A stretch of DNA of 19,246 bases from an uncultured Treponema sp. (GTDB taxonomy: Bacteria > Spirochaetota > Spirochaetia > Treponematales > Treponemataceae). The stretch is taken from the NCBI GenBank assembly GCA_937892225.1, contig CALAUH010000269.1, forward strand, positions 1 to 19,246. The letters run 5' to 3'. The notes below the pieces were generated by a model. It searched no databases, was not told the origin of the DNA, and saw only the letters and a list, made by a program, of their open reading frames with translations. Position numbers and translations under genes: made by a program. The stretch's first letter is position 1, and every line of letters begins with the position of its first letter. Below are positions 1 through 7,120 of this stretch, in pieces.

Positions 1-503
1 ATTGCTTTTTCAAGACAATATCCATCTTCGTTATTAGGATCATATTTATCTAAATCCAAAACTGCACCATGATAATATGAACCTGGCAATGTTTTTGGAG
101 ATACCCAGTCGATTACAGTTCCAACTAAATCTGAAGTTCCGCCTGAAATATAAACTGCACCGTCTACATTAAAAGGCATGTCTTCTAATAAAGGATATCC
201 AGAAGAACCTGATTTACTGCTGCTGCTCATTCGAGCCTGTGAATAAACACCAAATTCTTTTGCCATATCTGTTCCGTATTTTTTATCAAAATTTTCAAGA
301 ACAGCGTATTCCTGATCTGTACCAAGTGATTTTAAAACAAGTTCAAAATCTGCATCAACTTCATTTTCCCAAGCTTCTACATTTTCCGGTTGAATTCCAG
401 ATTCAATCATATCAACTTTACTAGAACCGTCGAATGCAACATTCTTTGTACAACCTGCAAATAAAACTGTAACTACAGCAACCATCAATAATGATTTTTT
501 CAT
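1..503 (-). CDS. Lipoprotein with permuted papain-like (YiiX/NlpC-like) amidase motif, 3' end outside window
   Basis: The frame opens at two consecutive ATGs (506 and 503) and stays open to the left edge, so the C-terminus is missing. GGAGG at 511-515 sits 7 nt from the second ATG and only 4 nt from the first, which favours 503. The N-terminus is a signal peptide ending LFAGC, a loose spirochaete-type lipobox, so this should be an exported lipoprotein lipidated at Cys18. After a Ser-rich stretch comes a segment resembling the permuted papain-fold amidase family (YiiX/C92-like): a D-G-A-V-Y-I-S-G-G strand followed by a Y-Y-H-G-A-V segment that could supply the catalytic histidine. A later Cys (D-G-Y-C-L-E-K-A) is a possible nucleophile. 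Inference: cell-wall or lipid amidase/peptidase-like enzyme. Lipoprotein nature is fairly sure; the enzyme family is tentative because the end is cut off. Confidence 0.75.
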   Translation of the reverse strand, partial: MKKSLLMVAVVTVLFAGCTKNVAFDGSSKVDMIESGIQPENVEAWENEVDADFELVLKSLGTDQEYAVLENFDKKYGTDMAKEFGVYSQARMSSSSKSGSSGYPLLEDMPFNVDGAVYISGGTSDLVGTVIDWVSPKTLPGSYYHGAVLDLDKYDPNNEDGYCLEKA

Positions 504-539
504 CATTTGACCTCCGTTTATTTTTTAAATTCTTCTTTT

Positions 540-563
540 AAAAATAAGAATTTTCTTATTTTT
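540..563 (-). terminator. AT-only hairpin after the RluA-family gene
   Basis: A perfect 11-bp inverted repeat (AAAAATAAGAA / TTCTTATTTTT, 2-nt centre) lies between the stop of the pseudouridine synthase and the lipoprotein start. Read leftward it ends in a T run, so it could stop the upstream operon. It has almost no G-C pairs and overlaps the expected start of lipoprotein transcription, so the call is weak. Confidence 0.25.
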
Positions 564-591
564 ATTCTAACAGAGGATTTATATTTTGCAA
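564..591 (-). promoter_or_regulatory. Predicted promoter of the left-edge lipoprotein
   Basis: On the minus strand TTGCAA (586-591) is followed after 16 nt by TAGAAT (564-569), 4/6 and 5/6 matches to the sigma-70 consensus. Transcription would start near 557, giving a leader of about 50 nt containing the GGAGG site. Confidence 0.4.
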
Positions 592-595
592 GAAA

Positions 596-1507
596 TTATT
601 TCCAGTCCGAATTGATTTTTACTGAAAATTTTTGTGATGTTAATTCTTTTGAATTCAAGTAAAGTCGTTTTGCTAAAGAACCACCGTAAAGTTCGTCACC
701 TAAAATCGGAAAACCTGCTTCACTTAAATGAACTCTAATCTGATGTGTTCGCCCCGTAAATAAATTACAGGTAATTAAAAAACATTTTTTATTTTCAACG
801 ATGATTTCTTTTTCCACTGTAAATTCTGTCTTTGAATACTGTCCGCCTTTACTTTCTGCAAGAGTGCCCCATTTTCCTTTCTGTGATTTTCCGCTGATTC
901 TTCCAATAAATTTTTCTACTGTAAACTTTTTACCAACAGAAAGTCCTTTTTTCTGTTCAACGACTGCATCATATTTTTTTATAAATTCATGTGATTGAAA
1001 CAAATCTGAAATTTCTTTATTTACACTTCTTGTTTTTGTAAAAAGGATGATTCCGGAAGTTTCTCTATCAAGACGATGCATTATTCCGACATAAGGCGGA
1101 TTTTTTAATTCAGGATTTCTTTTCCACAAAAATCGCACAACTGCATCATGAAGATTATCCCTGTTTCCAGTGATAGTCTGTTCTACGGGGAAAAAAGCAG
1201 GTTTGTTTATAAAAATCAATTCTTCAGTTTCAAATATAACCGATTCATCTGTTACTTCAAATTTTATATCATCAGGCTGTTTTTCAAAAAAAAATTTATC
1301 TGAATCAAATTTTACTGCAACTTTAGATTTGCCTCTTAGTTCAAAAGCAGGTCTTGTAACACTATGGTCATTTACAAAAACACATCCTGCAATAATCAAT
1401 CTTCTGATTTTTGAATTAGAACATTCTCCATCAATTTTTCCAGGAAGTTCTTTTCTTAAAAATTCATCGAGTCGTATTGTTGTTTCAGATTTTAAATCAA
1501 TATTCAA
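596..1507 (-). CDS. RluA-family pseudouridine synthase with S4 domain
   Basis: Converts uridine to pseudouridine in structured RNA, probably 23S rRNA; the exact site cannot be read from sequence. An S4 RNA-binding domain lies at about residues 10-60 (IRLDEFLRKEL...GCVFVND). The catalytic motif HRLDRETSG is at 144-152 with Asp147 as the nucleophile. The conserved GRTHQIRVHL and GDELYGG segments follow, the normal RluA/RluC/RluD order and length (303 aa). I chose TTG at 1507: GGAAGG lies 8 nt upstream and translation then begins just before the S4 domain. An in-frame ATG at 1564 has no ribosome site and would overlap the upstream gene by 68 nt. With TTG the overlap is 11 nt, so translation is probably coupled. 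It is the last gene of the leftward block. Confident on family, less on start and target. Confidence 0.9.
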   Translation of the reverse strand: MNIDLKSETTIRLDEFLRKELPGKIDGECSNSKIRRLIIAGCVFVNDHSVTRPAFELRGKSKVAVKFDSDKFFFEKQPDDIKFEVTDESVIFETEELIFINKPAFFPVEQTITGNRDNLHDAVVRFLWKRNPELKNPPYVGIMHRLDRETSGIILFTKTRSVNKEISDLFQSHEFIKKYDAVVEQKKGLSVGKKFTVEKFIGRISGKSQKGKWGTLAESKGGQYSKTEFTVEKEIIVENKKCFLITCNLFTGRTHQIRVHLSEAGFPILGDELYGGSLAKRLYLNSKELTSQKFSVKINSDWK

Positions 1508-2483
1508 ATTCAGGACCTTCCTGACCTGCAAAGATTCGTACCTTACATTCTTCCATACAGACATTTTCTGTAAAACTTTCTAAATCCAAAGCTTCTTCAC
1601 TGAATAAATCTTCGGGATTATATGAGGTTTCTACTACAGATTCAATATTTTCTCCAGAAAGACGCGACATTGCTCCGTTGATTTTTACAATATCATTTAC
1701 AAGCGGCAATAAATTCTGATGTCCTTTTTCTTCGTATTTTTCATCAATAAATAAAAGCTGCATTTTTTCTATTGCCAGATGATTTTCTTTTTCCGGTACA
1801 AAACCGCTTTTAAAATCACAATTATTACATCTTTGCCATTCTGCGGCATCTGCAAAAAATTTTGAAGGAGAAAGTCTTAAAGGTTTTAAAACTGATAAAA
1901 ACCATGGAACGGCCCTTCCTTCTGAATAAAAAGTTCTACATGCAAAAGCGATGTCTCTTGCATAACGAATATCCTGTGCAGAAAAAAGTCCTGTTACTTT
2001 CGGTTCATTTTCTTCGTTCTGTTCTTCTGTCTGAATAAAATTAATATGATTTGGATACTGCTGAATTGCAAAATCAAGACGGTCAAAAAAAGCTTTTAAT
2101 GAATCACCAGTCTGTGTTGCGTAAGTTAAATCAAAACCGAAAACAAGACCAAAATCATTTAGAAGTTTTGCTTTACCTGCATAGTATTTTTTATCAAATA
2201 AAATCTTTCCTGCTTTTTCCTGACATAAAAGCGGAATATCAAAAGAACAAAAAATCTGTGTTGCAGCTAAAGCAACTTCTTTATCGATAACCGAAACATC
2301 TGCGTATATCGAAAGAAATACATCCGGAGCTTTTTGTGCTATAAGGTTGATTATCTTTAAAATTTTCTTTTTATCACTGAAAACTTTTTTATCATTAATA
2401 TAAATCTCTGTTACCTTATTTTTAATAAGTTCAGGCAGTTGAGATTCCAGTTCATCAATTTTAAAAGAAAATTTTTTTTCCAT
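1497..2483 (-). CDS. Conserved hypothetical resembling a radical-SAM barrel without the cluster cysteines
   Basis: Not assigned to a named family. The 328-aa soluble protein has alternating strands and helices. Around residues 111-160 (GLVFGFDLTYATQTGDSLKA then a phenylalanine-rich helix and PNHINF) it looks like the C-terminal half of B12-binding/radical-SAM proteins, where the segment reads roughly DLIYGLPGDTLESF...LDFAL...P..I. However, no CxxxCxxC motif that would hold an iron-sulfur cluster is present; the only close Cys pairs are CNNC at 219-222 and a C-terminal CMEEC. Its ATG follows the asnA TAG stop with no base in between (TAGATG) and lacks a close ribosome site, so it is probably translated by re-initiation after asnA. 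Inference: a catalytically dead relative that may have become a binding or regulatory protein. The gene is real; its role is unknown. Confidence 0.8.
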   Translation of the reverse strand: MEKKFSFKIDELESQLPELIKNKVTEIYINDKKVFSDKKKILKIINLIAQKAPDVFLSIYADVSVIDKEVALAATQIFCSFDIPLLCQEKAGKILFDKKYYAGKAKLLNDFGLVFGFDLTYATQTGDSLKAFFDRLDFAIQQYPNHINFIQTEEQNEENEPKVTGLFSAQDIRYARDIAFACRTFYSEGRAVPWFLSVLKPLRLSPSKFFADAAEWQRCNNCDFKSGFVPEKENHLAIEKMQLLFIDEKYEEKGHQNLLPLVNDIVKINGAMSRLSGENIESVVETSYNPEDLFSEEALDLESFTENVCMEECKVRIFAGQEGPEFEY

Positions 2484-3512
2484 CTATAAAAGAATAATTC
2501 CCCGTTTAGCACAATCTTTTCTGATTTCATCAGTCCAGACGCTAACCTGTGTTTCACCGATATGAGCTTTTCGTAAAAGGAACATACATAATCTTGACTG
2601 ACCAATACCGCCGCCAAGTGTCTGTGTAAGTTCGCCTTTTAAAAGTTTACTATGGAAACTCAAATTTGCTCTTTCCATCATATTTCTTTCTTCAAGCTGA
2701 GCTTTTAAACTTTCTGGACTAACGCGTATACCCATAGAAGAAAGTTCAAATGAACGGTCAAGAACATTATTCCATACAAGAATATCACCGTTTAATCCTC
2801 TGTGACCGTCTCCGCTTTCTGTAATCCAGTCATCATAATCAGGAGCACGACCATCGTGAATTGAACCGTCGTCTAATTTACCGCCGATACCTGTAATAAA
2901 TACTGCACCGTATTCTTTAGTAACCTTATCTTCTCTTTCTTTTGGAGTAAGATTTGGATATTTTCTCTGTAAATCATCAGCATAAAGAATTTTAATTTCT
3001 TTTGGTAAAACTGGTTTAATTGCAGGATATCTGTCGTAAATAAAGAATTCAGTTCTTTTTATACAGCGATAAACCTTCTTAACAATTTCGTGAAGATAGA
3101 AAACTGTTCTGTCTTTTGGATCGATTGCCATTTCCCAGTCCCACTGGTCTACATAAATAGAATGAATTGGATCTAAATCTTCGTCAGGACGAAGAGCATT
3201 CATATCTGTATAAATACCAAAACCGCTTTCCATTTCAAGTTCAGTAATTTTTAAACGTTTCCATTTAGCCAAAGACTGAACTATTTCCATTTTAGAATCA
3301 TTTAATGCTTTTACTGGAAAAGAAACCGGACGTTCAATACCGTTCAAATCATCGTTAATACCAGTTCCACTGCCGACAAATAATGGAGCTGTAACTCTAG
3401 TTAAATTTAATTCAGTACTTAAAGCAAGCTGAAAAAAATCTTTTATTGCAACAATTGCATGTTCTGTTTCTTTTGTATTTAAAATTGATTTATATTTTGC
3501 AGGTAATTTCAT
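2484..3512 (-). CDS. asnA: Aspartate--ammonia ligase (ammonia-dependent asparagine synthetase)
   Basis: Makes asparagine from aspartate, ammonia and ATP via an aspartyl-AMP intermediate; a class II aaRS-like fold, cytosolic. Family landmarks are all present: VGSGTGINDDLNGIERPVSF at about 46-65, QSLAKWKR at 79-86, YTDMNALRPDE...DPIHSIYVDQWDWE at 101-127, and the C-terminal GGGIGQSRLCMFLLRK at 300-315. The 342-aa length is normal for AsnA. The start has an AGGA site about 8-10 nt upstream. It lies 26 bp after apt and directly abuts the next gene, so it is in the middle of an operon. The pairing of apt with asnA suggests a general nucleotide/amino-acid supply unit. Confidence 0.96.
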   Translation of the reverse strand: MKLPAKYKSILNTKETEHAIVAIKDFFQLALSTELNLTRVTAPLFVGSGTGINDDLNGIERPVSFPVKALNDSKMEIVQSLAKWKRLKITELEMESGFGIYTDMNALRPDEDLDPIHSIYVDQWDWEMAIDPKDRTVFYLHEIVKKVYRCIKRTEFFIYDRYPAIKPVLPKEIKILYADDLQRKYPNLTPKEREDKVTKEYGAVFITGIGGKLDDGSIHDGRAPDYDDWITESGDGHRGLNGDILVWNNVLDRSFELSSMGIRVSPESLKAQLEERNMMERANLSFHSKLLKGELTQTLGGGIGQSRLCMFLLRKAHIGETQVSVWTDEIRKDCAKRGIILL

Positions 3513-3538
3513 AAAAAAGTCCTATCTAATAATTAAAA

Positions 3539-4072
3539 TTATTCACCATCATAATTAATTAATGTGGTTACTTTACAAGGCGAAAGAACTTTTTCATAAT
3601 TTAATGACGGAAGACCAATAACACCAAAGAAATCAGTAACTTCCGCGCCCCCTTGTTCAATTAGATTTTTTGCCGCAGCAAGAGTTCCACCTGTTGCAAT
3701 AAGATCATCTACTACTAAAAATTTCTGACCTTTTTTTACATCAGTTTTATGAATTTCTACTGTTGCTGTACCATATTCCAAAGCATAACTGCATTCATAA
3801 GTATCACCAGGAAGTTTTCCTTTCTTTCTGATTAGAACTAAAGGTATTCCAAGTTTTTCTGCAAGAGGTGCAGCAAATATAAAACCTCGTGATTCAACTC
3901 CAGCAACTGCATCTATCTTCTTGTCTTTATAAAGTTCAACCATTTTATCAATACAAAATTTAAGTGCATCTGGATTTACGAGTACTCCTGTAATATCATA
4001 AAAAAGGATTCCAGGTTTTGGAAAATCAGGAACTCTGCGAACAGCCTTATCAAGCATTTCTAAATTCATCAT
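3539..4072 (-). CDS. apt: Adenine phosphoribosyltransferase
   Basis: Salvages adenine to AMP using PRPP. Diagnostic features are the FPKPGI segment (17-22), GVESRGFIFAAPLA (58-70) and the PRPP-binding loop VVDDLIATGGTLAA (120-133). The 177-aa length is typical. The start is MMNLEM; AAGG lies about 6 nt before the first ATG. The 64-bp gap to the upstream membrane gene holds a possible internal promoter and an 11-base A run (T run on the coding strand), so apt may be transcribed both from the upstream block and on its own. asnA follows after 26 bp. Confidence 0.96.
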   Translation of the reverse strand: MMNLEMLDKAVRRVPDFPKPGILFYDITGVLVNPDALKFCIDKMVELYKDKKIDAVAGVESRGFIFAAPLAEKLGIPLVLIRKKGKLPGDTYECSYALEYGTATVEIHKTDVKKGQKFLVVDDLIATGGTLAAAKNLIEQGGAEVTDFFGVIGLPSLNYEKVLSPCKVTTLINYDGE

Positions 4073-4104
4073 AAAATACCTTCAAAAAAAAAAAGAATAA
4101 AACT

Positions 4105-4133
4105 ATTTTAATACGATGAGTAAATTAGAGCAA
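4105..4133 (-). promoter_or_regulatory. Predicted internal promoter for apt-asnA
   Basis: Minus-strand TTGCTC (4128-4133), 17-nt spacer, TAAAAT (4105-4110): 4/6 and 5/6 consensus with ideal spacing. The same stretch could also form a weak TAAAA/TTTTA hairpin (4098-4110) followed by a T11 run, which would attenuate read-through from the membrane genes. Both readings are tentative. Confidence 0.4.
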
Positions 4134-4136
4134 TAG

Positions 4137-5969
4137 TTAATTCGAAGTATTTCTTGAAAGAAAAAACACAGAAACAGCAAAAAATAAAACTACATAAATT
4201 CCACAGCCTATTAAAAGCCCCGAAAGACTATCGTTAAAGGTAAGCAGAACATAATTCAGCAGTTTAAATCCCCACATTACAAGCTGATTTAAAACCACTG
4301 CAGTAACTATAAAGAATGGGAATGCTAAAAACCATGTAAACTTAAAGTATTGATTGTCATTAACACGATTGTTCCATGCAAAAGATGCAAGTAAAACAAG
4401 CAGAACAAGCATACACAATGGATATAAAAGTCTGTTCAGTAAAACCTGTCCAAAAATTTCTTTTGAATAACCAAAATCTTTTGCTTTAGAAGTTATCTTC
4501 CATAAATTAACAAGAGAAATATCATTTACATTTTTATTTGAATTTTCAACAAGAATAAAATCAGCAAAATCCATCGGGAAAATAATAAAATCTTTATCAT
4601 CACGAGAAACACCGTCTGCATATGTAAAATCCGGTTTGTACATAATAGAAGAATCATCTCTTCCTACAGATTTTAAAAGCATGTATGGAACTGTTTCAAT
4701 TCCATCTTGAATTTCAAGAAGTTCTTTTGTTTCTTTAGAAAGATTTTCTACAAACACAGGCATTACTTTTGCATAATCAACATGCATTGCATTAAACCAT
4801 TTTCCATCAGCTGTAAAAGTTAATATTGTTAAATCACGCAAATACTGAATACTCTGACCTGAATTTTCAACTTCTGTCATTCCTTTAAAATAGACAATAT
4901 TTTTTGACCCCTGTTCTCTTTGATATGTAAAATAAACATCATTTGCTTTTTCAAAACTCTTTAATTCAAAAGTCTCATCAACAAAGAAATATTTTTCCTC
5001 TACACGTTTACTTGCTACATCATAATAAAAATTTACATCATTATCTTTTTTATACTGACTGTCTTCAATCAATCGTCTAAAAATATAATATGCCTGTAAA
5101 TCATCACCCTGAGTTAATGCAACATAACCTTTATATTTTTCTTCAAAAAGAAGCTGACTGTCGGTCTTGGAATTTTTATGCAGATTAGTAAGATTGTTCC
5201 ATGACTGTACAGAAATATCTCTGAGTTTTTCATAATTAGGATCTTTTTTTGCATTTAATTTAATTCCAAGTTCAGCATAATAATGAGCGTCAAACCATTG
5301 TGCATTATCAAAGGCAGTCTGTGCTTTCTGATAATATTCATATGATTGTAACAGTTCCTGTGGATCATATTTTTTTTCTTCAGTTTTAGATAATACTGAA
5401 TCAATATTCTCGGAATTAAAATGAAGCCCTGGTAAATCTTTTTTACTTATTTCAAGACTTGCATCATTCTTAAGTTTTAATGCTTCTTCTGCTTTTGAAT
5501 TTAATTTAATTGCAGCATCCGCATATTTTATAGAACGTTCATAATATCCTTTTGAAAATAAATCTTTTCCTACTTTTATGTATTCATTAACAATTTTCGG
5601 GCGATTTAAAATCTGAGTTTTTTTTGCACCGGCAACTACACCAAGAGTTTCATTGGCTAAAGTTAATAAAAATGTACAGGCTAAAGATATTATCATTACT
5701 GTTTTATATCTTTTAAACATCGCAGAAGAAAAACGTTCATAACTTCCTTCTGAATTAGAACCGAATTGAACAGAAAATCCTACTATAAATGAAGTAAGAA
5801 TCATACCAGGAAAGAAAATTAAAAAATATTGCAATGATGTACAAAACTTATACGCAAATTGAGATGTTTTATAAACTTCTGCAGGACATGGAAGACAAAG
5901 AGCAACAATAAAACAAGTTAAAATACCTAAACCTAAAAATGCCAGTAGAATTGATAATACTTTTTTCAT
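4137..5969 (-). CDS. LptF/LptG-like inner-membrane protein with TPR-like periplasmic insert
   Basis: 610 aa with three predicted TM helices at the N-terminus (about 4-28, 44-67, 92-113), a large extracytoplasmic region (about 115-505) and three TM helices at the C-terminus (about 514-533, 542-564, 580-605). This is the LptF/LptG (YjgP/YjgQ) 3+3 layout. Residues 484-520 (ISLVNLWKITSKAKDFGYSK, then LLNRLLYPL before the first C-terminal TM) resemble the LptF/G segment where an S-L-x-E-L coupling region precedes a conserved R-L-x-x-P. Residues 330-400 look like the beta-jellyroll (VYFTYQREQGSKNIVYFKG). Unusually, residues 125-320 are helical with TPR-like repeats (GKDLFSKGYYERSIKYADAA, then AQTAFDNAQWFDAHYYAELG). 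The gene lies 2 bp after the other 3+3 TM gene and has a GGGGG ribosome site. Inference: envelope lipid or lipoprotein transport permease; alternatively an unrelated TPR membrane protein. Confidence 0.8.
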   Translation of the reverse strand: MKKVLSILLAFLGLGILTCFIVALCLPCPAEVYKTSQFAYKFCTSLQYFLIFFPGMILTSFIVGFSVQFGSNSEGSYERFSSAMFKRYKTVMIISLACTFLLTLANETLGVVAGAKKTQILNRPKIVNEYIKVGKDLFSKGYYERSIKYADAAIKLNSKAEEALKLKNDASLEISKKDLPGLHFNSENIDSVLSKTEEKKYDPQELLQSYEYYQKAQTAFDNAQWFDAHYYAELGIKLNAKKDPNYEKLRDISVQSWNNLTNLHKNSKTDSQLLFEEKYKGYVALTQGDDLQAYYIFRRLIEDSQYKKDNDVNFYYDVASKRVEEKYFFVDETFELKSFEKANDVYFTYQREQGSKNIVYFKGMTEVENSGQSIQYLRDLTILTFTADGKWFNAMHVDYAKVMPVFVENLSKETKELLEIQDGIETVPYMLLKSVGRDDSSIMYKPDFTYADGVSRDDKDFIIFPMDFADFILVENSNKNVNDISLVNLWKITSKAKDFGYSKEIFGQVLLNRLLYPLCMLVLLVLLASFAWNNRVNDNQYFKFTWFLAFPFFIVTAVVLNQLVMWGFKLLNYVLLTFNDSLSGLLIGCGIYVVLFFAVSVFFLSRNTSN

Positions 5970-5971
5970 TA

Positions 5972-6937
5972 TTATTCGCCCCCGTTTTTCTTGTTCACAA
6001 AAAATTTAACAATTCCAATAATGATAAAAAGCAGACTGAAAAAGCAATTTACAATTACCAGAAGCGGTTCATCAAAATTAGATGATAAAGAATTCAATAA
6101 ATGATTTGAATTTACAAACTTATTTTTAAATCCATCTAAAAGCGGATTATTATAGAAAATATTTACAAAAATAATTAAAAATGATGAAAAACAGATAAAC
6201 CAGGCATTCATTAATTTCCATTTAAAGAAACTTGTTATTCCATATAAAGAACATAAAACAAGTGCAAATGAAAGAAATCCAAACCAGAATGATTTACCTT
6301 TATTCAAAGCTGATCTTGCTTTTAAGATAATTGGTTTAAGAGTAAAATTATTCATTATTTTATCCTGATTGAATGCTTCTTTAATTAAAGTATCGCTATA
6401 AGGTTTTGCAGCTTCTTTTATTACATTCACATCACTTTGCTGAATATTTTGAACTTTTAAACCGTTTTCTGCATCAATATCTATAATTACACCAGGAAGA
6501 TTATTCTGAATTGCATTTTCTGCATCCCCAGGGAAATAATAAACATTATTATTTACTTTTCTAAATACATCACCAGAAAGTGTCTGATTTTGAGAATTGA
6601 TTGTATCAAGATAATTAAATTTATTATCAGCTTTTAAAACTAAAGGCATAAAAATAAACCATGTAGCAAAACAAAGCAGCATATAAAAAAAAACCTGTAA
6701 GATTCCACCTTTATGTCTGATTCTAGAATATGCAATAACAGGACAAATTAAAATCAAAACACATGCTGTTATATAGAAGAATGAATTGATTAAACTTAAT
6801 TTATTAAAAAAAACTATTTCTTTACCGGCAACATAATTTAAAACACTCAAATACAATGAATAAAAAAGAGTGCCAATAACAATTCCTATAAGAGCAATAA
6901 TAAAATATAAAAGAATTAGTTTTAATGCTTTTTTCAT
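5972..6937 (-). CDS. Six-TM membrane protein, 3+3 topology, partner of the downstream LptF/G-like protein
   Basis: Not recognised as a named family. The 321-aa protein has TM helices at about 5-30, 48-70, 80-101, then an extracytoplasmic domain (about 102-215), then TM helices at about 217-237, 243-262 and 290-312. The topology matches the next gene, though the domain between is short and has no obvious TPRs. I start it at the ATG at 6937, where AAAGGA sits 6 nt upstream and the protein begins MKKALKLILL. An in-frame ATG at 7009 would add 24 residues with no ribosome site and place the start inside the promoter region. It is the first gene of the leftward block and ends 2 bp before its partner. 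Inference: the two form a heteromeric membrane complex, as LptF and LptG do. Confidence 0.8.
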   Translation of the reverse strand: MKKALKLILLYFIIALIGIVIGTLFYSLYLSVLNYVAGKEIVFFNKLSLINSFFYITACVLILICPVIAYSRIRHKGGILQVFFYMLLCFATWFIFMPLVLKADNKFNYLDTINSQNQTLSGDVFRKVNNNVYYFPGDAENAIQNNLPGVIIDIDAENGLKVQNIQQSDVNVIKEAAKPYSDTLIKEAFNQDKIMNNFTLKPIILKARSALNKGKSFWFGFLSFALVLCSLYGITSFFKWKLMNAWFICFSSFLIIFVNIFYNNPLLDGFKNKFVNSNHLLNSLSSNFDEPLLVIVNCFFSLLFIIIGIVKFFVNKKNGGE

Positions 6938-7014
6938 ATAAATTCCTTTTATCCTTTTTCTATTATCGGACGAAAATCTAAATATGTTAAATATTAAAAA
7001 AACATTCAATAAAT

Positions 7015-7043
7015 ATTAAAAAATACAGTATTTAATTTGCCAA
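7015..7043 (-). promoter_or_regulatory. Predicted promoter of the leftward membrane/apt/asnA block
   Basis: Minus-strand TTGGCA (7038-7043), 17-nt spacer, TTTAAT (7015-7020): 5/6 and 5/6. The spacer contains a palindrome AAATAC-A-GTATTT (7021-7033) that could be an operator. The -35 overlaps the -35 of the divergent promoter. The leader to the ATG at 6937 would be about 70 nt. Confidence 0.45.
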
Positions 7044-7065
7044 AAAGTAATAATTATAGTAATAT
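7037..7065 (+). promoter_or_regulatory. Predicted promoter of the STAS gene
   Basis: TTGCCA (7037-7042), 17-nt spacer, TAATAT (7060-7065): 5/6 and 4/6. It shares the TGCCAA core with the divergent leftward promoter. The leader to 7121 is about 50 nt and ends with CGGAG, 10 nt before ATG. Confidence 0.4.
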
Positions 7066-7120
7066 ATAAATTGATATTATATTAAATTTATTGCCAGAAC
7101 TACAGCGGAGTTAAAAAAAA

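Noticed and set aside
239..424. 61-aa plus-strand open frame
   Set aside because: Antisense to the lipoprotein, which has a signal peptide, lipobox and GGAGG site.
1508..1564. ATG at 1564 as the start of the RluA-family gene
   Set aside because: No ribosome site, no S4-domain residues in the added stretch, and a 68-nt overlap with the upstream gene; the TTG at 1507 has a good site.
801..1583. Plus-strand open frames inside the pseudouridine synthase
   Set aside because: Antisense shadows with no family similarity; the minus frame has complete catalytic motifs.
6938..7009. Longer N-terminus (ATG at 7009) of the six-TM protein
   Set aside because: Adds a non-signal-like stretch ahead of MKKALK with no ribosome site, while 6937 has AAAGGA at 6 nt.
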